Assembly: GCF_031582965.1 (NCBI RefSeq)
Contig: NZ_CP134049.1
Span: 124,001-188,000 of the forward strand
DNA: 64,000 nt
From: Bacillus sp. NEB1478
GTDB taxonomy: Bacteria > Bacillota > Bacilli > Bacillales > Fictibacillaceae
Direction: 5' to 3'
In this document: positions 8,581 to 17,259 of the stretch, in pieces
Numbering within the stretch: position 1 is the first letter of the stretch
Layout: the number at the start of each line of letters is the position of its first letter
Made by a program: the position numbers and the translations under genes
Notes under the pieces: model-generated
Database searches by the model: none
Told to the model about the DNA's origin: nothing
The model's input: the letters and a program-made list of their open reading frames with translations, nothing else

Positions 8581-9021
8581 ATGTTCAAGAAATAAAGCAA
8601 TGTATTTACGAGCCCCTTTTAATAAACCCTCTGGAAGCTGGTCTGATGCAAAATAGCGAAATTCATAAGATTCATCCTCATCAATCGATAATTCGCCATT
8701 CACTTTACCAGCTGTATAAACAGCTGTTACACAGTACATTTCATCACCATTCGGAGCCTGTAAATAATGGTCAGCACCCGAGTATACGTGCAGTTGTGCT
8801 AAATCATCGATATCGAGTCCGGTCTCTTCTTTTACTTCGCGCTTTGCTGTTTCTTCAAAGCTTTCACCAAGCTCCATCAATCCGCCAGGCAGTCCCCAGC
8901 CTCCATCTCTTCGATGCTGCAATAAGATCTCATCTTTCTCGTTCGTTATAATTACGACTGAACCAGGTAAAATGAGTGGTGAGCTTCCGACATGTTTGCG
9001 CAATTCTTCATAATAAGCCAT
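8554..9021 (-). CDS. NUDIX hydrolase
   Basis: ATG at 9021 with GGGAG 5 bases upstream gives 155 residues starting MAYYEELRKHVGS; a longer reading begins before the ribosome site and is rejected. The Nudix box is complete: GGLMELGESFEETAKREV followed by KEETGL, holding the REVKEE metal ligands near residue 65-80. The family hydrolyses nucleoside diphosphates linked to other groups, such as modified NTPs or ADP-ribose. The sequence resembles Bacillus NUDIX proteins annotated with ADP-ribose-type or unknown substrate. It is convergent with the GNAT gene. Confidence 0.92.
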   Translation of the reverse strand: MAYYEELRKHVGSSPLILPGSVVIITNEKDEILLQHRRDGGWGLPGGLMELGESFEETAKREVKEETGLDIDDLAQLHVYSGADHYLQAPNGDEMYCVTAVYTAGKVNGELSIDEDESYEFRYFASDQLPEGLLKGARKYIALFLEHKEKNRTNR

Positions 9022-9125
9022 ACGATCTCCCCTCTCGTTACCCAACATTTTACAGAATTCATGATAAAAATTCACGTGTAAATGGACAGAATGATAAAAA
9101 AAAATAGTAAAAGGGAGCTTGGCAA

Positions 9126-10091
9126 ATGGAAGTGTATGCTAGACCGCGAGTCGTCGTTAGTAAATGTTTAGAGTTTGAGGCATGCCGATATAACGGTGAT
9201 ATTATTTATAATGATGTGATAAAAAAACTAATGAATCATGTAGACTTTGTACCTGTTTGTCCTGAAGTGGAAATAGGGCTCGGCACACCTCGGGAAACGA
9301 TTCGTATCGTCAAAAAGGGTGATGAACACTTGTTGATTCAGCCTTCAACCGGGCGAGATGTAACGGGCGATATGCATTCATTTACCGATCAATATTTATC
9401 TGCTGTAAGCGATACAGATGGATTCATATTAAAAACGCGTTCGCCATCATGCGGCATAAAAGAAGTAAGAGTGTATGCCTCGACTGAAAAGGGTCCAGCG
9501 ATAGGGAATACAAGTGGTTTGTTCGGCGGAAAAGTAGCTGACCGTTTTTCACAATTAGCGGTCGAAGAAGAAGGACGATTGAATAATTTCACGATTCGTG
9601 ACCGATTTTATACAAAGTTGTTCACGTTAGCTTCATTCAGAAGGGAGCTCCCAAAAGGGTTAAAAGCAGTTCAGGAGTTTCACGATAAAAATTATTATTT
9701 ATTGATGGCATATAGCAGACCTACTTTAAAGGTGATGGATCGAATCTTACTTAACACAAAAGAAAATAGTGACCGCAAAACCGTTGACCTCTATTCTAAA
9801 GCTCTGCATAAAGTTTTTAACCGTGCTGCACGGAATGATTCGAACCGGAATGTGGCAAAAGAAATATTAAAAAGATTTGAGTCGAGGCTGTCTCCAAATG
9901 AAGTTCAATTTTTTCAGGATTTATTGCAAAAATACAGTGAAAAAAAAGAACCATTCTCAAGTATTACTACTCTTTTAAAGTCCCACGCCATTCGTTTTGA
10001 AGACGAGCAGCTGTTGCAGCAAACCTTTTTTCAGCCTTATCCAGAAGTTCTCTTGGAAATTTCGGATTCAGGTAAGGGAAGAGATTATTAA
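9126..10091 (+). CDS. DUF523-DUF1722 protein (TudS-like Fe-S domain plus YbgA domain)
   Basis: The 321-residue protein joins two domains. Residues 8-150 are DUF523, with conserved cysteines in VVSKCLEFEACRYNG, FVPVCPEVEIGLGTPR and TRSPSCGIK. In the related 2-thiouracil desulfurase TudS, such cysteines hold a [4Fe-4S] cluster. Residues 175-300 form the helical DUF1722 domain found in E. coli YbgA, which sits beside DNA photolyase there. No photolyase is nearby here. AAAGGGAG lies 8 bases before the ATG. A role in thio-base detoxification or tRNA/DNA maintenance is inference. A small Crp-like regulator follows after 70 bases. Confidence 0.85.
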   Translation: MEVYARPRVVVSKCLEFEACRYNGDIIYNDVIKKLMNHVDFVPVCPEVEIGLGTPRETIRIVKKGDEHLLIQPSTGRDVTGDMHSFTDQYLSAVSDTDGFILKTRSPSCGIKEVRVYASTEKGPAIGNTSGLFGGKVADRFSQLAVEEEGRLNNFTIRDRFYTKLFTLASFRRELPKGLKAVQEFHDKNYYLLMAYSRPTLKVMDRILLNTKENSDRKTVDLYSKALHKVFNRAARNDSNRNVAKEILKRFESRLSPNEVQFFQDLLQKYSEKKEPFSSITTLLKSHAIRFEDEQLLQQTFFQPYPEVLLEISDSGKGRDY

Positions 10092-10161
10092 TCATAGCTT
10101 TCTTCCATTGTGTGATGCTGTACAATAAGAGTAATTCCGCACAAAAGGGAGAGAGTTTTTC

Positions 10162-10659
10162 ATGTTCCTAACAAAAGGAGAAACCTTATTTCGTCAAGGA
10201 GAAGAAGGGCCTTTATTCAGACTGGAAAAGGGATTATTAAAAATCATACGCATTCATGAAGATGGAAGCCAGGTGCTCTTAAATTTAATTGTACCAGGTG
10301 AAGTCATACCGCATCATTCGTTAACGAGCCCAAAAGAGTACAATGGATCGGCAATAGCTTTGCTCCCGTCAGAAGTTGAAAAAATAGAACCGGATCACTG
10401 GTATAAGTCACTGGATGAGGATCCAAAAATGTATAAGGAAGTTGCACACCTTCTAGAGAACAAACTGCGAATGATGCAGCAAAGAATCAATCAAATGTCT
10501 ACACTGACACCTGAGGGTAAAGTGCTAAAACTTCAAAAATGGTTTTCGAGCTATTTTCCGGATGTTTCTGTTGAAAAGGTGCTGACCCAAGAAGAAATTG
10601 GCCAGTTTGTAGGATTGAGACGAGAGACTGTAAATCGGGTACTTAAAAAGATGAATTAG
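10162..10659 (+). CDS. Small Crp/Fnr-family regulator lacking the wing
   Basis: The 165-residue protein has a cyclic-nucleotide-binding-type beta-roll (residues 1-100; GETLFRQGEEGPLFRLEKG) and a dimer helix rich in Q and M near 95-115. A helix-turn-helix follows: TQEEIGQFVGLRRETVNRVL. Typical family members are 200-230 residues and continue into a two-stranded wing; here the stop comes directly after the recognition helix (KKMN). The ligand-binding arginine of cAMP-type CRPs is not evident. Ribosome site AAAGGGAGAG supports the start. Target genes are unknown, though the next gene (secreted coiled-coil protein) is 86 bases downstream. Confidence 0.8.
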   Translation: MFLTKGETLFRQGEEGPLFRLEKGLLKIIRIHEDGSQVLLNLIVPGEVIPHHSLTSPKEYNGSAIALLPSEVEKIEPDHWYKSLDEDPKMYKEVAHLLENKLRMMQQRINQMSTLTPEGKVLKLQKWFSSYFPDVSVEKVLTQEEIGQFVGLRRETVNRVLKKMN

Positions 10660-10745
10660 ATTGTCAAAGAATTTACATACATGTGAACGCAAGATTTTCG
10701 CAACTTTTACAAATGATAATATCAAACCTAAAAGGAGTGAAAGTT

Positions 10746-11246
10746 ATGAAAAAGTTAATCGTATTAGCAATAGCATTCGCAATGGTTACAGGAGGTACTG
10801 TCATCGTTTCAGCACAGACAGAACAGAATGTGAAGATAGCTGCTGAGAAAAAAGAAATGAAATTCAAAACAATAGAAAATTTTCAAGAGAATATTCATAA
10901 AGCAAACCAGCTTAAAATCGAGCAGCTTGAACTAAAAAAACAGATTGTTCAAAAGAAGGACAAGTTATTTGATCTTCATATGAAGGAAAATAAAAGCGGT
11001 GCTTTAAACAAAAAGAATGGAAAAGCAGCATTCAGACAAGATATGAAACAAATCCATGAAGATTTAAGAGCATTAAGAAAAGAATCACATGAAACAAGAA
11101 AAGCCATGAGAGAAGCGATGAAGGCGAAAGATACGAAACTTGTTTCTGAGAAAATAGAACAATCACTGGTAATCAATGAAAAAATCAATAATAAGCTAAA
11201 AGAAAAAGTAGCTAAGCTAGATGAGATCATTGCACAACATCAATAA
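10746..11246 (+). CDS. Secreted coiled-coil protein
   Basis: ATG at 10746, preceded by GGAGTG, gives 166 residues. The first 24 residues are a signal peptide (KK, hydrophobic LIVLAIAFAMV, then VSAQ cleavage site). The mature part is almost all helix, very rich in K and E, with long heptad-like stretches, so it should form a coiled coil on the cell surface or in the medium. It loosely resembles Spy/CpxP-like periplasmic chaperones in composition but lacks their motifs. I do not assign a function. It has its own terminator. Confidence 0.75.
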   Translation: MKKLIVLAIAFAMVTGGTVIVSAQTEQNVKIAAEKKEMKFKTIENFQENIHKANQLKIEQLELKKQIVQKKDKLFDLHMKENKSGALNKKNGKAAFRQDMKQIHEDLRALRKESHETRKAMREAMKAKDTKLVSEKIEQSLVINEKINNKLKEKVAKLDEIIAQHQ

Positions 11247-11251
11247 CATAA

Positions 11252-11290
11252 AAGTGCTGCAGCCGTAAATTAGACTGCAGCACTTCTATT
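11252..11290 (+). terminator. Terminator after the coiled-coil gene
   Basis: AAGTGCTGCAG pairs with CTGCAGCACTT across a 12-base loop; the T-tract is short (CTATTT). Confidence 0.65.
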
Positions 11291-11315
11291 TGATGAAAGC
11301 AAACTGTTGATAAAA

Positions 11316-11560
11316 GGTTGGAACGGAGATCAACCACTTTTCTAAAAGATTGAAGGTATTAGATCACTTTCCTAAAGAGTCTTCATTGACAAGTTGATTG
11401 GAGTGCAAGGTGAGAGACTCCTTCGGGAAAAGCGGGACAGGTGAGACAATTTTGGTGCAAAGCGCCAAGGTGGCTCACCGCACGCCCCGTGGAAAGCGAG
11501 CAACCTGGAACGGAAACCAATCACTTCTAAGAGCAACAATAGTTACGAAAACAGCCTATA
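11316..11560 (+). repeat. MITE-like repeat family A, copy A1
   Basis: The element runs from TTTTCTAAAAGATTG (11338) to ACGAAAACAGCC (11555), whose reverse complement GGCTGTTTTCGT is the other terminal repeat. Inside is the GC-rich hairpin core (GCGGGACAGGTGAGAC against GGCTCACCGCACGCCCCG). A truncated piece of an older copy, GGTTGGAACGGAGATCAACC, abuts its 5' side. It ends 3 bases before the stop codon of the convergent phosphodiesterase gene. Confidence 0.75.
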
Positions 11561-11563
11561 TAG

Positions 11564-12385
11564 TTAATGTGAAGGAACATAATCCGGATAATTTGTAATG
11601 ATAGCATCTACATTTGCATCTATAAGGGGTTGTACTTCTTCTTGCTTTCGTACTGTCCATCCCATAACACCCATGCCCATATCATGAACTTTCTTCACGA
11701 TTGGGGGGTTGATTAATCCTTGATACGGATTCACATATTCCGCATATGCTGAGATCTCTGCGAGTTTTTCATCTGTAAGGTCAGCGGAATTGCCAGTGAG
11801 AACTCCATCAGGTACAGCTGGCAGAAGCTCGTCCATTTTTTTAACAGCATCAAATTCAAAGGACTGGATGATAATCTGGCTGTTTTTCGGTAAATCCATT
11901 TGGCGTTCTTTTAATGCTTTGGCTACTTTTTGTTCGATATCAGGATAATAATAAGTTGCCTTCAATTCGATAAGTATTCCTGTTTTGCCCCGAAATTTAT
12001 CAAGCACCTCTTCAAAGGTTGGCACTTTTTCACCAGCATATTTTGATGAAAAAGAACTCCCCGCATCCAGCTGGCGGATTTCTTGTAAAGTATGATCTTT
12101 TACATATCCCGTTCCGTTTGTTGTTCGATCTAAAGTAACATCATGAATAACAACAAGCTTTCCGTCTTTTGTTTCCTGAACATCAAGTTCAATATAATCA
12201 GCTTTCATATCTACACTTTTTTGAAAAGCTGCCATCGTATTTTCTGGAGCATAGCCCGAAGCACCACGATGAGCTACCGTTTCTACTTGGTTAGATGGTT
12301 CATAAGCAATACTTGGATTAGCAAATAAAGTTCCCATAATACCAACAGATAAGACCGAAGCAAAAGCTGCATTCTTGATGATCAT
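11564..12385 (-). CDS. glpQ: Secreted glycerophosphodiester phosphodiesterase
   Basis: ATG at 12385 (GGGG 9 bases upstream) gives 273 residues. A signal sequence (IIKNAAFASVLSVG to ANPSIA) precedes the GDPD TIM barrel. The catalytic signature is VAHRGASGYAPENT near residue 40, followed by ELDVQETKDGKLVVIHD, which carries the metal ligands and second histidine. Further on, ELKATY and GWTVRKQEE match the family. It hydrolyses glycerophosphodiesters or teichoic-acid fragments outside the cell to glycerol-3-phosphate plus alcohol. It lies upstream of and divergent from glpP, and near an importer under a GlpP-like leader, so product uptake may be linked. I see no GlpP-type hairpin in its own leader. 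Confidence 0.88.
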   Translation of the reverse strand: MIIKNAAFASVLSVGIMGTLFANPSIAYEPSNQVETVAHRGASGYAPENTMAAFQKSVDMKADYIELDVQETKDGKLVVIHDVTLDRTTNGTGYVKDHTLQEIRQLDAGSSFSSKYAGEKVPTFEEVLDKFRGKTGILIELKATYYYPDIEQKVAKALKERQMDLPKNSQIIIQSFEFDAVKKMDELLPAVPDGVLTGNSADLTDEKLAEISAYAEYVNPYQGLINPPIVKKVHDMGMGVMGWTVRKQEEVQPLIDANVDAIITNYPDYVPSH

Positions 12386-12931
12386 CAAATCCATCCCCTT
12401 TTATTGGTTTGTGGTCATCCTGATTGCCTCATGCAAACAATCAGAACCCACATCAATAATGCTAGCAAAAGTAAATGGATACGGAATGGTCAGATCATCA
12501 TGGTTATTTTAAAGAATGAAAGGCCTATATGCGCACGAATATTAACAATTACAGCTGACTTTAAGACACCTTTAATATTTTGTGAATGATGTTAAGAAGG
12601 CCGAGGCATAAAGAATGAGGAAAATTAATATAGGATATGGGACATTTGGTGCAGAGCTTGTTCAACACAACAAAAAATGCCTGTTTTTTTTTACGTGGTG
12701 GACGGTCATCGCATACTGCGAAAAAATCAACCACTTAAAGCTAGTGAAAAAAGCCCTTTAATAGGTCTTATCCAATTTTTCGACAAAAAATTTCCCGGAA
12801 AATAAAACATAATCCATAAAATCAGCCTCCAAGAGGTTATTCTTGTTAAATTTTGAGAAGAAACACAGGGATTTATCGAAAATTGTGGAATACAGGATTA
12901 TCAGTCTATAAATATATGAGGGAGAATAGCG
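12386..12931. other. Divergent glpQ-glpP intergenic region
   Basis: This 546-base AT-rich gap must hold the promoters of glpQ and glpP. No gene-like frame has a ribosome site. A decayed repeat fragment lies at 12724-12755. TATAAA at 12907-12912 is too close to the glpP ribosome site to be its -10 unless the message is leaderless, so I leave both promoters unassigned. Confidence 0.5.
12724..12755 (+). repeat. Decayed 3' end of repeat family A
   Basis: ATCAACCACTTAAAG and GTGAAAAAAGCC match the family A end (ATCAACCACTTACAAGAGC and ACGAAAAAAGCC) with the part between deleted. The core is absent. Confidence 0.4.
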
Positions 12932-13498
12932 ATGCCTAATATTGTAGATATAGTCCAATCACAAGTGATTTCCTCAATTAAAAATGAAAAAGACATTGAA
13001 TGCGCAATTAAGGCGACTGCAAATATCACATTTGTTTTGACCGGAGATATCATTACGGGGAAAGGGTATATAGACCAATTAAAAGCAGCTGGCAAAATGA
13101 CATTTGTGCATCTTGATTTTATTGAAGGACTTTCAAATACGAAGAGTGCGATTACATACATAGCGAAGATTTGGAAACCGATGGGGATTATTACAACAAA
13201 AAGCAACCTAATTAAGTATGCGAAAGAAGAAGGGTTAATGACGATTCAGCGATTGTTTCTCATTGATCGAAATGCATTGAAAAGAGGAATAGAAATTGCT
13301 CATAATTGCAAACCCGATGCCATTGAAGTATTGCCCGGCTTAATGCCTTCAGTAATTGATGAATTAACAAGACTGACAAATTTGCCGATTATTGCCGGAG
13401 GATTGATCAGTAATAAAGAAGAAATCCTGAACGGTCTTAAAGCAGGGGCGTTGGCTATTTCATCTGGTGATCCAAAATTGTGGAATTTAGAGTTATAA
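12932..13498 (+). CDS. glpP: Glycerol-3-phosphate-responsive antiterminator
   Basis: The 188-residue protein matches GlpP across its length, a TIM-barrel-like RNA-binding regulator. Recognisable stretches are ANITFVLTGDIITGKGY, VHLDFIEGLSN, QRLFLIDRNALKRG, AIEVLPGLMP and PIIAGGLISNKEE. With glycerol-3-phosphate bound it binds the leader of target messages and prevents termination. GGGAG precedes the ATG. In B. subtilis glpP sits with glpFK; here glpQ is its neighbour and two candidate target leaders are found at 13616-13699 and 22100-22191. No glpF, glpK or glpD lies in the window. Confidence 0.93.
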   Translation: MPNIVDIVQSQVISSIKNEKDIECAIKATANITFVLTGDIITGKGYIDQLKAAGKMTFVHLDFIEGLSNTKSAITYIAKIWKPMGIITTKSNLIKYAKEEGLMTIQRLFLIDRNALKRGIEIAHNCKPDAIEVLPGLMPSVIDELTRLTNLPIIAGGLISNKEEILNGLKAGALAISSGDPKLWNLEL

Positions 13499-13545
13499 TT
13501 TGTTAAAGAATTAGTTATAAATAATCTGAAAATTATAAAAATATA

Positions 13546-13574
13546 TTGAATTCTTTAATCTATTATAATATGAT
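13546..13574 (+). promoter_or_regulatory. Sigma-A promoter upstream of the GlpP-type leader
   Basis: TTGAAT and TATGAT are spaced by 17 bases, about 35 bases before the leader hairpin. Confidence 0.5.
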
Positions 13575-13615
13575 TAAATCGTAATTTAATTCCATAAAAC
13601 AAATATAGTCTTCAG

Positions 13616-13699
13616 GTAGAGAAGCGGAGAACCCTGTGACATTAATGTGTATTACGTATTAGTAATACAGTTAATCGTCATGGGGTTTTATTGTTTTTT
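13616..13699 (+). promoter_or_regulatory. GlpP-type antitermination leader with terminator
   Basis: The leader reads GTAGAGA, GAGAACCCTGTGA, an inner perfect stem GTATTAC/GTAATAC, then TCATGGGG and the T-rich tail TTTTATTGTTTTTT. CCCTGTGA can pair with TCATGGGG. The same blocks in the same order occur on the other strand before the importer operon at 22.1 kb. Lying 120 bases after glpP, this supports GlpP control of the downstream secreted protein. Naming it a GlpP target is inference from shared sequence and context. Confidence 0.65.
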
Positions 13700-13752
13700 G
13701 GAAAGTGCAGGATCATGTTTGGAAAGAAAACTTTCTATTCAAGGAGGAAAAA

Positions 13753-15668
13753 ATGAAAGCGAGATCTCAAAATTTTATTGTGTATGCAGCTACACTTGTA
13801 CTCGTGATGGGTTGTGTTTTTTCATTTGCTCCAGCTCCAAAAACCAGCGCTTTAGAAGGTGTTCCATCACTGCTCATTACAGAAATCATTCCGAACACGG
13901 ATAATTATGCGGGCAGCGATGCTTTTGAGTATTTGGAAATCTATAATAATAGCGATCAGCCGATTGATTTAAAAGGGTATCGTATCCAATCAGGAAATAT
14001 GAATGCTGTTATTTCTGATCCACTTATTATTGAACCATGGTCGACACATCTTTTTTGGACAAGAACATCACAGGTTCAGCCAATTAGTCTAGAAGCTTTC
14101 AATCACAACTATTTTTCTTCATACAAAAGTAAGTATATGAATGAAAACCAAATAAGAATGCTAGATAATGTTCCAGGGATTGTGAATGGCGGACAAACGA
14201 TTAAACTATTAAATCCACAAGGAATTGAAGTCATAAAAGTGGTTTATACCGGTGCTGATGTTCTTTTGAAAAATCAGTTGAATTCGGATATCCGCAAAAC
14301 GGGAGCACAACGATGAGAAAGCTAGGTGGCGGTGCGAATCCGACACCAGGTTGGATTGTTCCAGGACAAGCGCCTGCAAGACCAGTGTCTGATAACGTGA
14401 CTCCAGCAGTTCCGTCTAATATTCAAGCAAAGGCTGGAGCAGGTGAATTTTTAGTAAAGTGGGATTTGAATAAAGACGCTGACATTTATCGTTATCATAT
14501 TTATAAGGATGGAGTGCTGGAATATTCAGTGGATCCTTCCAAAAATGAATTTACTGTTTCTGGTCTTATGGGTAACCGAGATTACGTGATTCAAATGTCG
14601 GCAGAAGATACTTCAGGAAATGTATCTGAGAAATCAGTCCCGGCTGTTGTACGGCCGTCTCATCAAATCATTACGCAGGAAGAACGATCACCTCACGTCA
14701 AAGATCCAAAATATCAGGAACTTTGGGACATAAGTGAAGATGGACCCGTTATTCCAGGATTGGCTCAAGATATTGTCCCGCAGGGAATTACGTATTATAA
14801 GAAAAAGGACTGGCTGATCACCGTTAATTATTTAGATGACGGCAGACCTGGAACGTTGACCATAACGGATGCTACTAGTGAAAAATTAATTAAATCTGTC
14901 TTGTTATATAACGAAGACGGCACACCTTACACGGGTCATGCTGGCGGGATTACGGTCAGTAGAGACCATATTTGGATAGCCTCAGAACAATTCTTGTATC
15001 AGCTGAAAATCAGTGATGTTGTTAATGCTGATAATAATGCGGAAATCAATTTTATTAACCAAATTCCGCTTCCAGTAGAAGCTGCTTACAATGTGTATGA
15101 TGAAGGTATTTTATGGGTCGGAGAATTTTACGAGGCGAACGATTATCCGACAGATCCATCTCATCACATCGTAAACCGGGATGGTGTTATGCAATATGCT
15201 TGGATGGTAGGTTACGATCTTGAGCGAAATAACGATAATCTTTCGAAGGATCAATGGAATGGGGATCCGGCAAAAACAGCAACGCCTGATTACGTATTAT
15301 CGACTACGGATAAAGTCCAGGGTGCCATTGTTCAGAAAATGGGTATCGCTCTAAGTACTTCTTATGGAAGAGGGAATGACAGCGTCTTGTATCGCTATGA
15401 ACATCCTTTAAAAGAAGAGCCTCATAGTAGTGTTGTGGTAAATGGAAAAGAGGTTCCACTATGGTTCCTCGATGGTGCAACTTCTAAACCTCGTGAAAGT
15501 ATAGCGGCAATACCTATGCCAGAGGGAATTGTAACGGTGAAAAAAGAACTTTATGTCCTTTTTGAATCTGGTGCAAATAAGTATCGGTATACGACTACTT
15601 ATCCGATGGATCGGATGCTTAAAATAGATTTAAAAACGCTAATGAAAGATGATAAACAAATGGATTGA
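13753..15668 (+). pseudogene. Secreted lamin-tail/FN3 protein, frameshifted
   Basis: AAGGAGG and ATG at 13753 begin a signal peptide (MKARSQNF to KTSA) and a lamin-tail domain (LLITEIIPNTDNYAGSDAFEYLEIYN). This frame stops at 14316. In the next frame, VEFGYPQNGSTTMRKLGGG continues the same domain before any plausible start, followed by an FN3 domain (VKWDLNKDADIYRYHIYKDG) and about 330 residues of beta-rich, propeller-like sequence ending at 15668. Adding one A to the A-run at 14269-14273 joins both parts into about 638 residues. So this is one gene broken by a single-base deletion, or a sequencing error. The intact protein would act outside the cell. Its GlpP-type leader suggests a role in obtaining glycerol phosphates, but no catalytic motif is recognised. 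Confidence 0.85.
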
Positions 15669-15725
15669 TTATGAAAAAAGGTGAAGGGAATTCTCGGATT
15701 AAATAACAATAATAAACACAGAGGA

Positions 15726-15752
15726 GGGATAGCTTAATCGCTATCCCTTTAT
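15726..15752 (+). terminator. Terminator after the lamin-tail gene
   Basis: GGGATAGC pairs perfectly with GCTATCCC around TTAATC, followed by TTTAT. Confidence 0.65.
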
Positions 15753-15802
15753 CTCATTTCACTATCTAATCCCATTGGTTAAATAAAAGTTGTTATCTGT
15801 TT

Positions 15803-16021
15803 TTATTGAGTGTCATCGTCGCTTTTGTACTCCAAAATATCCCCTGGCTGACAATCTAAAGTCTTGCATATTGCTTCTAATGTTGAAAAACGAACGGCTT
15901 TTGCTTTCCCATTTTTCAGAATGGAAAGATTCGCCATAGTTATGCCAACCCGCTCCGAAAGCTCTGTTACACTCATTTTTCGTTTTGCCAGCATCACATC
16001 AATATTAATAATAATGGCCAT
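15803..16021 (-). CDS. XRE-type HTH regulator (YozG-like)
   Basis: ATG at 16021 with GAGG 8 bases upstream gives 72 residues; GTG at 16030 is less likely. The Cro/CI helix-turn-helix covers residues 8-60: INIDVMLAKRKMSVTELSER, GITMANLSILKNGKAKAVRF, LEAICKTLDCQPGDIL. This small family always accompanies DUF2975 membrane proteins, as here with two upstream in the same operon. It probably represses its own operon through the inverted repeat at 17060-17088. Signal and targets beyond the operon are unknown. Confidence 0.88.
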   Translation of the reverse strand: MAIIINIDVMLAKRKMSVTELSERVGITMANLSILKNGKAKAVRFSTLEAICKTLDCQPGDILEYKSDDDTQ

Positions 16022-16031
16022 ATTCTCCACC

Positions 16032-16511
16032 TCAGACCGTTAAATCATTTTCTGATTTTATATTAATCGCTTCTTGCAAAAGTCTTTGGAGAACAGCAGC
16101 AAAAACGGCGATAACCAACGAAGCAAAAGGAATGATCATTCCAACAAATATGAGACCTGGGGCATCGTCTTTTTCTGCCACGAGATAGTAGAGCGGCAAA
16201 CCTAAGACATGCAAACTACAAATGGAAATAGCGCAGTATTTGATTCTCATTAAAGCTCGAACAGACAATTCAGAGAAAGCAATGTTCTTGTCAATATAAC
16301 TTAACAGTTTAAAAGTTTGATAAAGGGCGAAGTAAAAAGGTAATGCCCCTCCATATAAAAGGATGAAAATGATATATTTTATGGAATGAACTCCTAAGTA
16401 ATCCGATACCGCATCTGCCAGTTCAGGAACCAGAAAGATGCACAAAGCGAGAACCGGAATTCCAATGAGAATAACAGCTATCTTCATAAATAATGTGGTT
16501 GCTATCTTCAT
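16032..16511 (-). CDS. DUF2975 membrane protein (second of tandem pair)
   Basis: ATG at 16511 with GAGAGG 8 bases upstream gives 159 residues. Four hydrophobic segments lie near residues 8-30, 42-65, 90-112 and 120-147, the DUF2975 pattern. LYQTFKLLSYIDKNIAFSELSVRALMRIKY is the conserved cytoplasmic loop, and QRLLQEAINIKSENDLTV ends the chain. It is a paralogue of the protein encoded just upstream, sharing the KLL-YI-KN--FSELS motif. The helix-turn-helix gene starts 10 bases after its stop. The family is thought to sense or transmit a membrane signal to its paired regulator; the signal is unknown. Confidence 0.85.
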   Translation of the reverse strand: MKIATTLFMKIAVILIGIPVLALCIFLVPELADAVSDYLGVHSIKYIIFILLYGGALPFYFALYQTFKLLSYIDKNIAFSELSVRALMRIKYCAISICSLHVLGLPLYYLVAEKDDAPGLIFVGMIIPFASLVIAVFAAVLQRLLQEAINIKSENDLTV

Positions 16512-16534
16512 AAAAAACACCTCTCATATAAATG

Positions 16535-17017
16535 TTAATTGTTTTTTGGCTGTGAGTCCAAGATATTCTTTATTGGTTTTTGAAGAACGGCCACAAAAGC
16601 TATGACGACACTTGTTGCTAAAACTCCCATTAGCCCCAGAGATATTGGACCTGCTGCATCATCACCTGTGAATTGAGCATGCACCCTTAAATAAACGATT
16701 GCTGCCAAAATAAAGAAAATGACAGTAAAAGCGCATTTTTTTATTACATTCAAAGATTGAAGAGATAACTCAGAGAAAACATTGTTCTTTTCGATATAGG
16801 TTAAAAGTTTAAATACTTGATACAACGCTGCAGAAAAGGTAATACATATTCCATATGCACATACCAAAAGTGGATATAGCGAATAATCACCTGGACGCTC
16901 TATCGCGTCTCTTCTGGCTGCTTCAGGCAACAAAAAGATACACACGGCAAGCACTGCAATTCCAATTAGAAAAATTATTACCTTTAAGAAAGTGGTTGAA
17001 GATTGTTTAAAATCCAT
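16535..17017 (-). CDS. DUF2975 membrane protein (first of tandem pair)
   Basis: The 160-residue protein begins the operon and has four membrane segments like its neighbour. KLLTYIEKNNVFSELSLQSL matches the loop motif of the second copy, so the two arose by duplication. GAGGTG lies before the ATG. Its C-terminal tail QKPIKNILDSQPKNN differs from the second copy, which suggests they are not simply redundant and may form a heteromer. Promoter and operator lie directly upstream. Confidence 0.85.
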   Translation of the reverse strand: MDFKQSSTTFLKVIIFLIGIAVLAVCIFLLPEAARRDAIERPGDYSLYPLLVCAYGICITFSAALYQVFKLLTYIEKNNVFSELSLQSLNVIKKCAFTVIFFILAAIVYLRVHAQFTGDDAAGPISLGLMGVLATSVVIAFVAVLQKPIKNILDSQPKNN

Positions 17018-17049
17018 TTAAAACACCTCACTTATTTAATGACAAGATG

Positions 17050-17088
17050 ATTTTATCATATTAATTTATCGTTTTACAATAAATTAAT
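17050..17088 (-). promoter_or_regulatory. Promoter and 29-bp inverted-repeat operator of the DUF2975 operon
   Basis: TTGTAA and TAAAAT (18-base spacing, minus strand, 17079-17050) form a promoter. An inverted repeat at 17060-17088 has 13-base arms, ATTAATTTATCGT and ACAATAAATTAAT, with 12 of 13 pairs and a TTT centre. It covers the -35 and spacer, so a bound dimer would block RNA polymerase. Confidence 0.65.
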
Positions 17089-17146
17089 ATTGTTTTTTAT
17101 TATATGATTATTGTATTGCAATATGTATGTAATTACAAAAGGCAAT

Positions 17147-17175
17147 AAAAAAAGTGAATTCACATGTGAATTCAC
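17147..17175 (-). terminator. Terminator of the importer/hydrolase operon
   Basis: GTGAATTCAC ATGTGAATTCAC is a perfect 22-base palindrome (17154-17175) followed on the minus strand by TTTTTTT. Confidence 0.8.
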
Positions 17176-17259
17176 GCTTAAAATATATTGTGGAATTAAA
17201 TTTTGCATTTCAACCCATTAAAAAAATATCCGTTCTCTTTTTATATTTTGTTCTTTTCA

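Noticed and set aside
12404..12589. 61-residue open frame in the glpQ-glpP gap
   Set aside because: No ribosome site and amino-acid composition unlike neighbours; it covers the likely glpQ promoter.
14269..14316. Programmed frameshift in the lamin-tail gene
   Set aside because: A run of five A without a stimulatory stem or internal ribosome-like site is weak evidence; a simple deletion is more likely.
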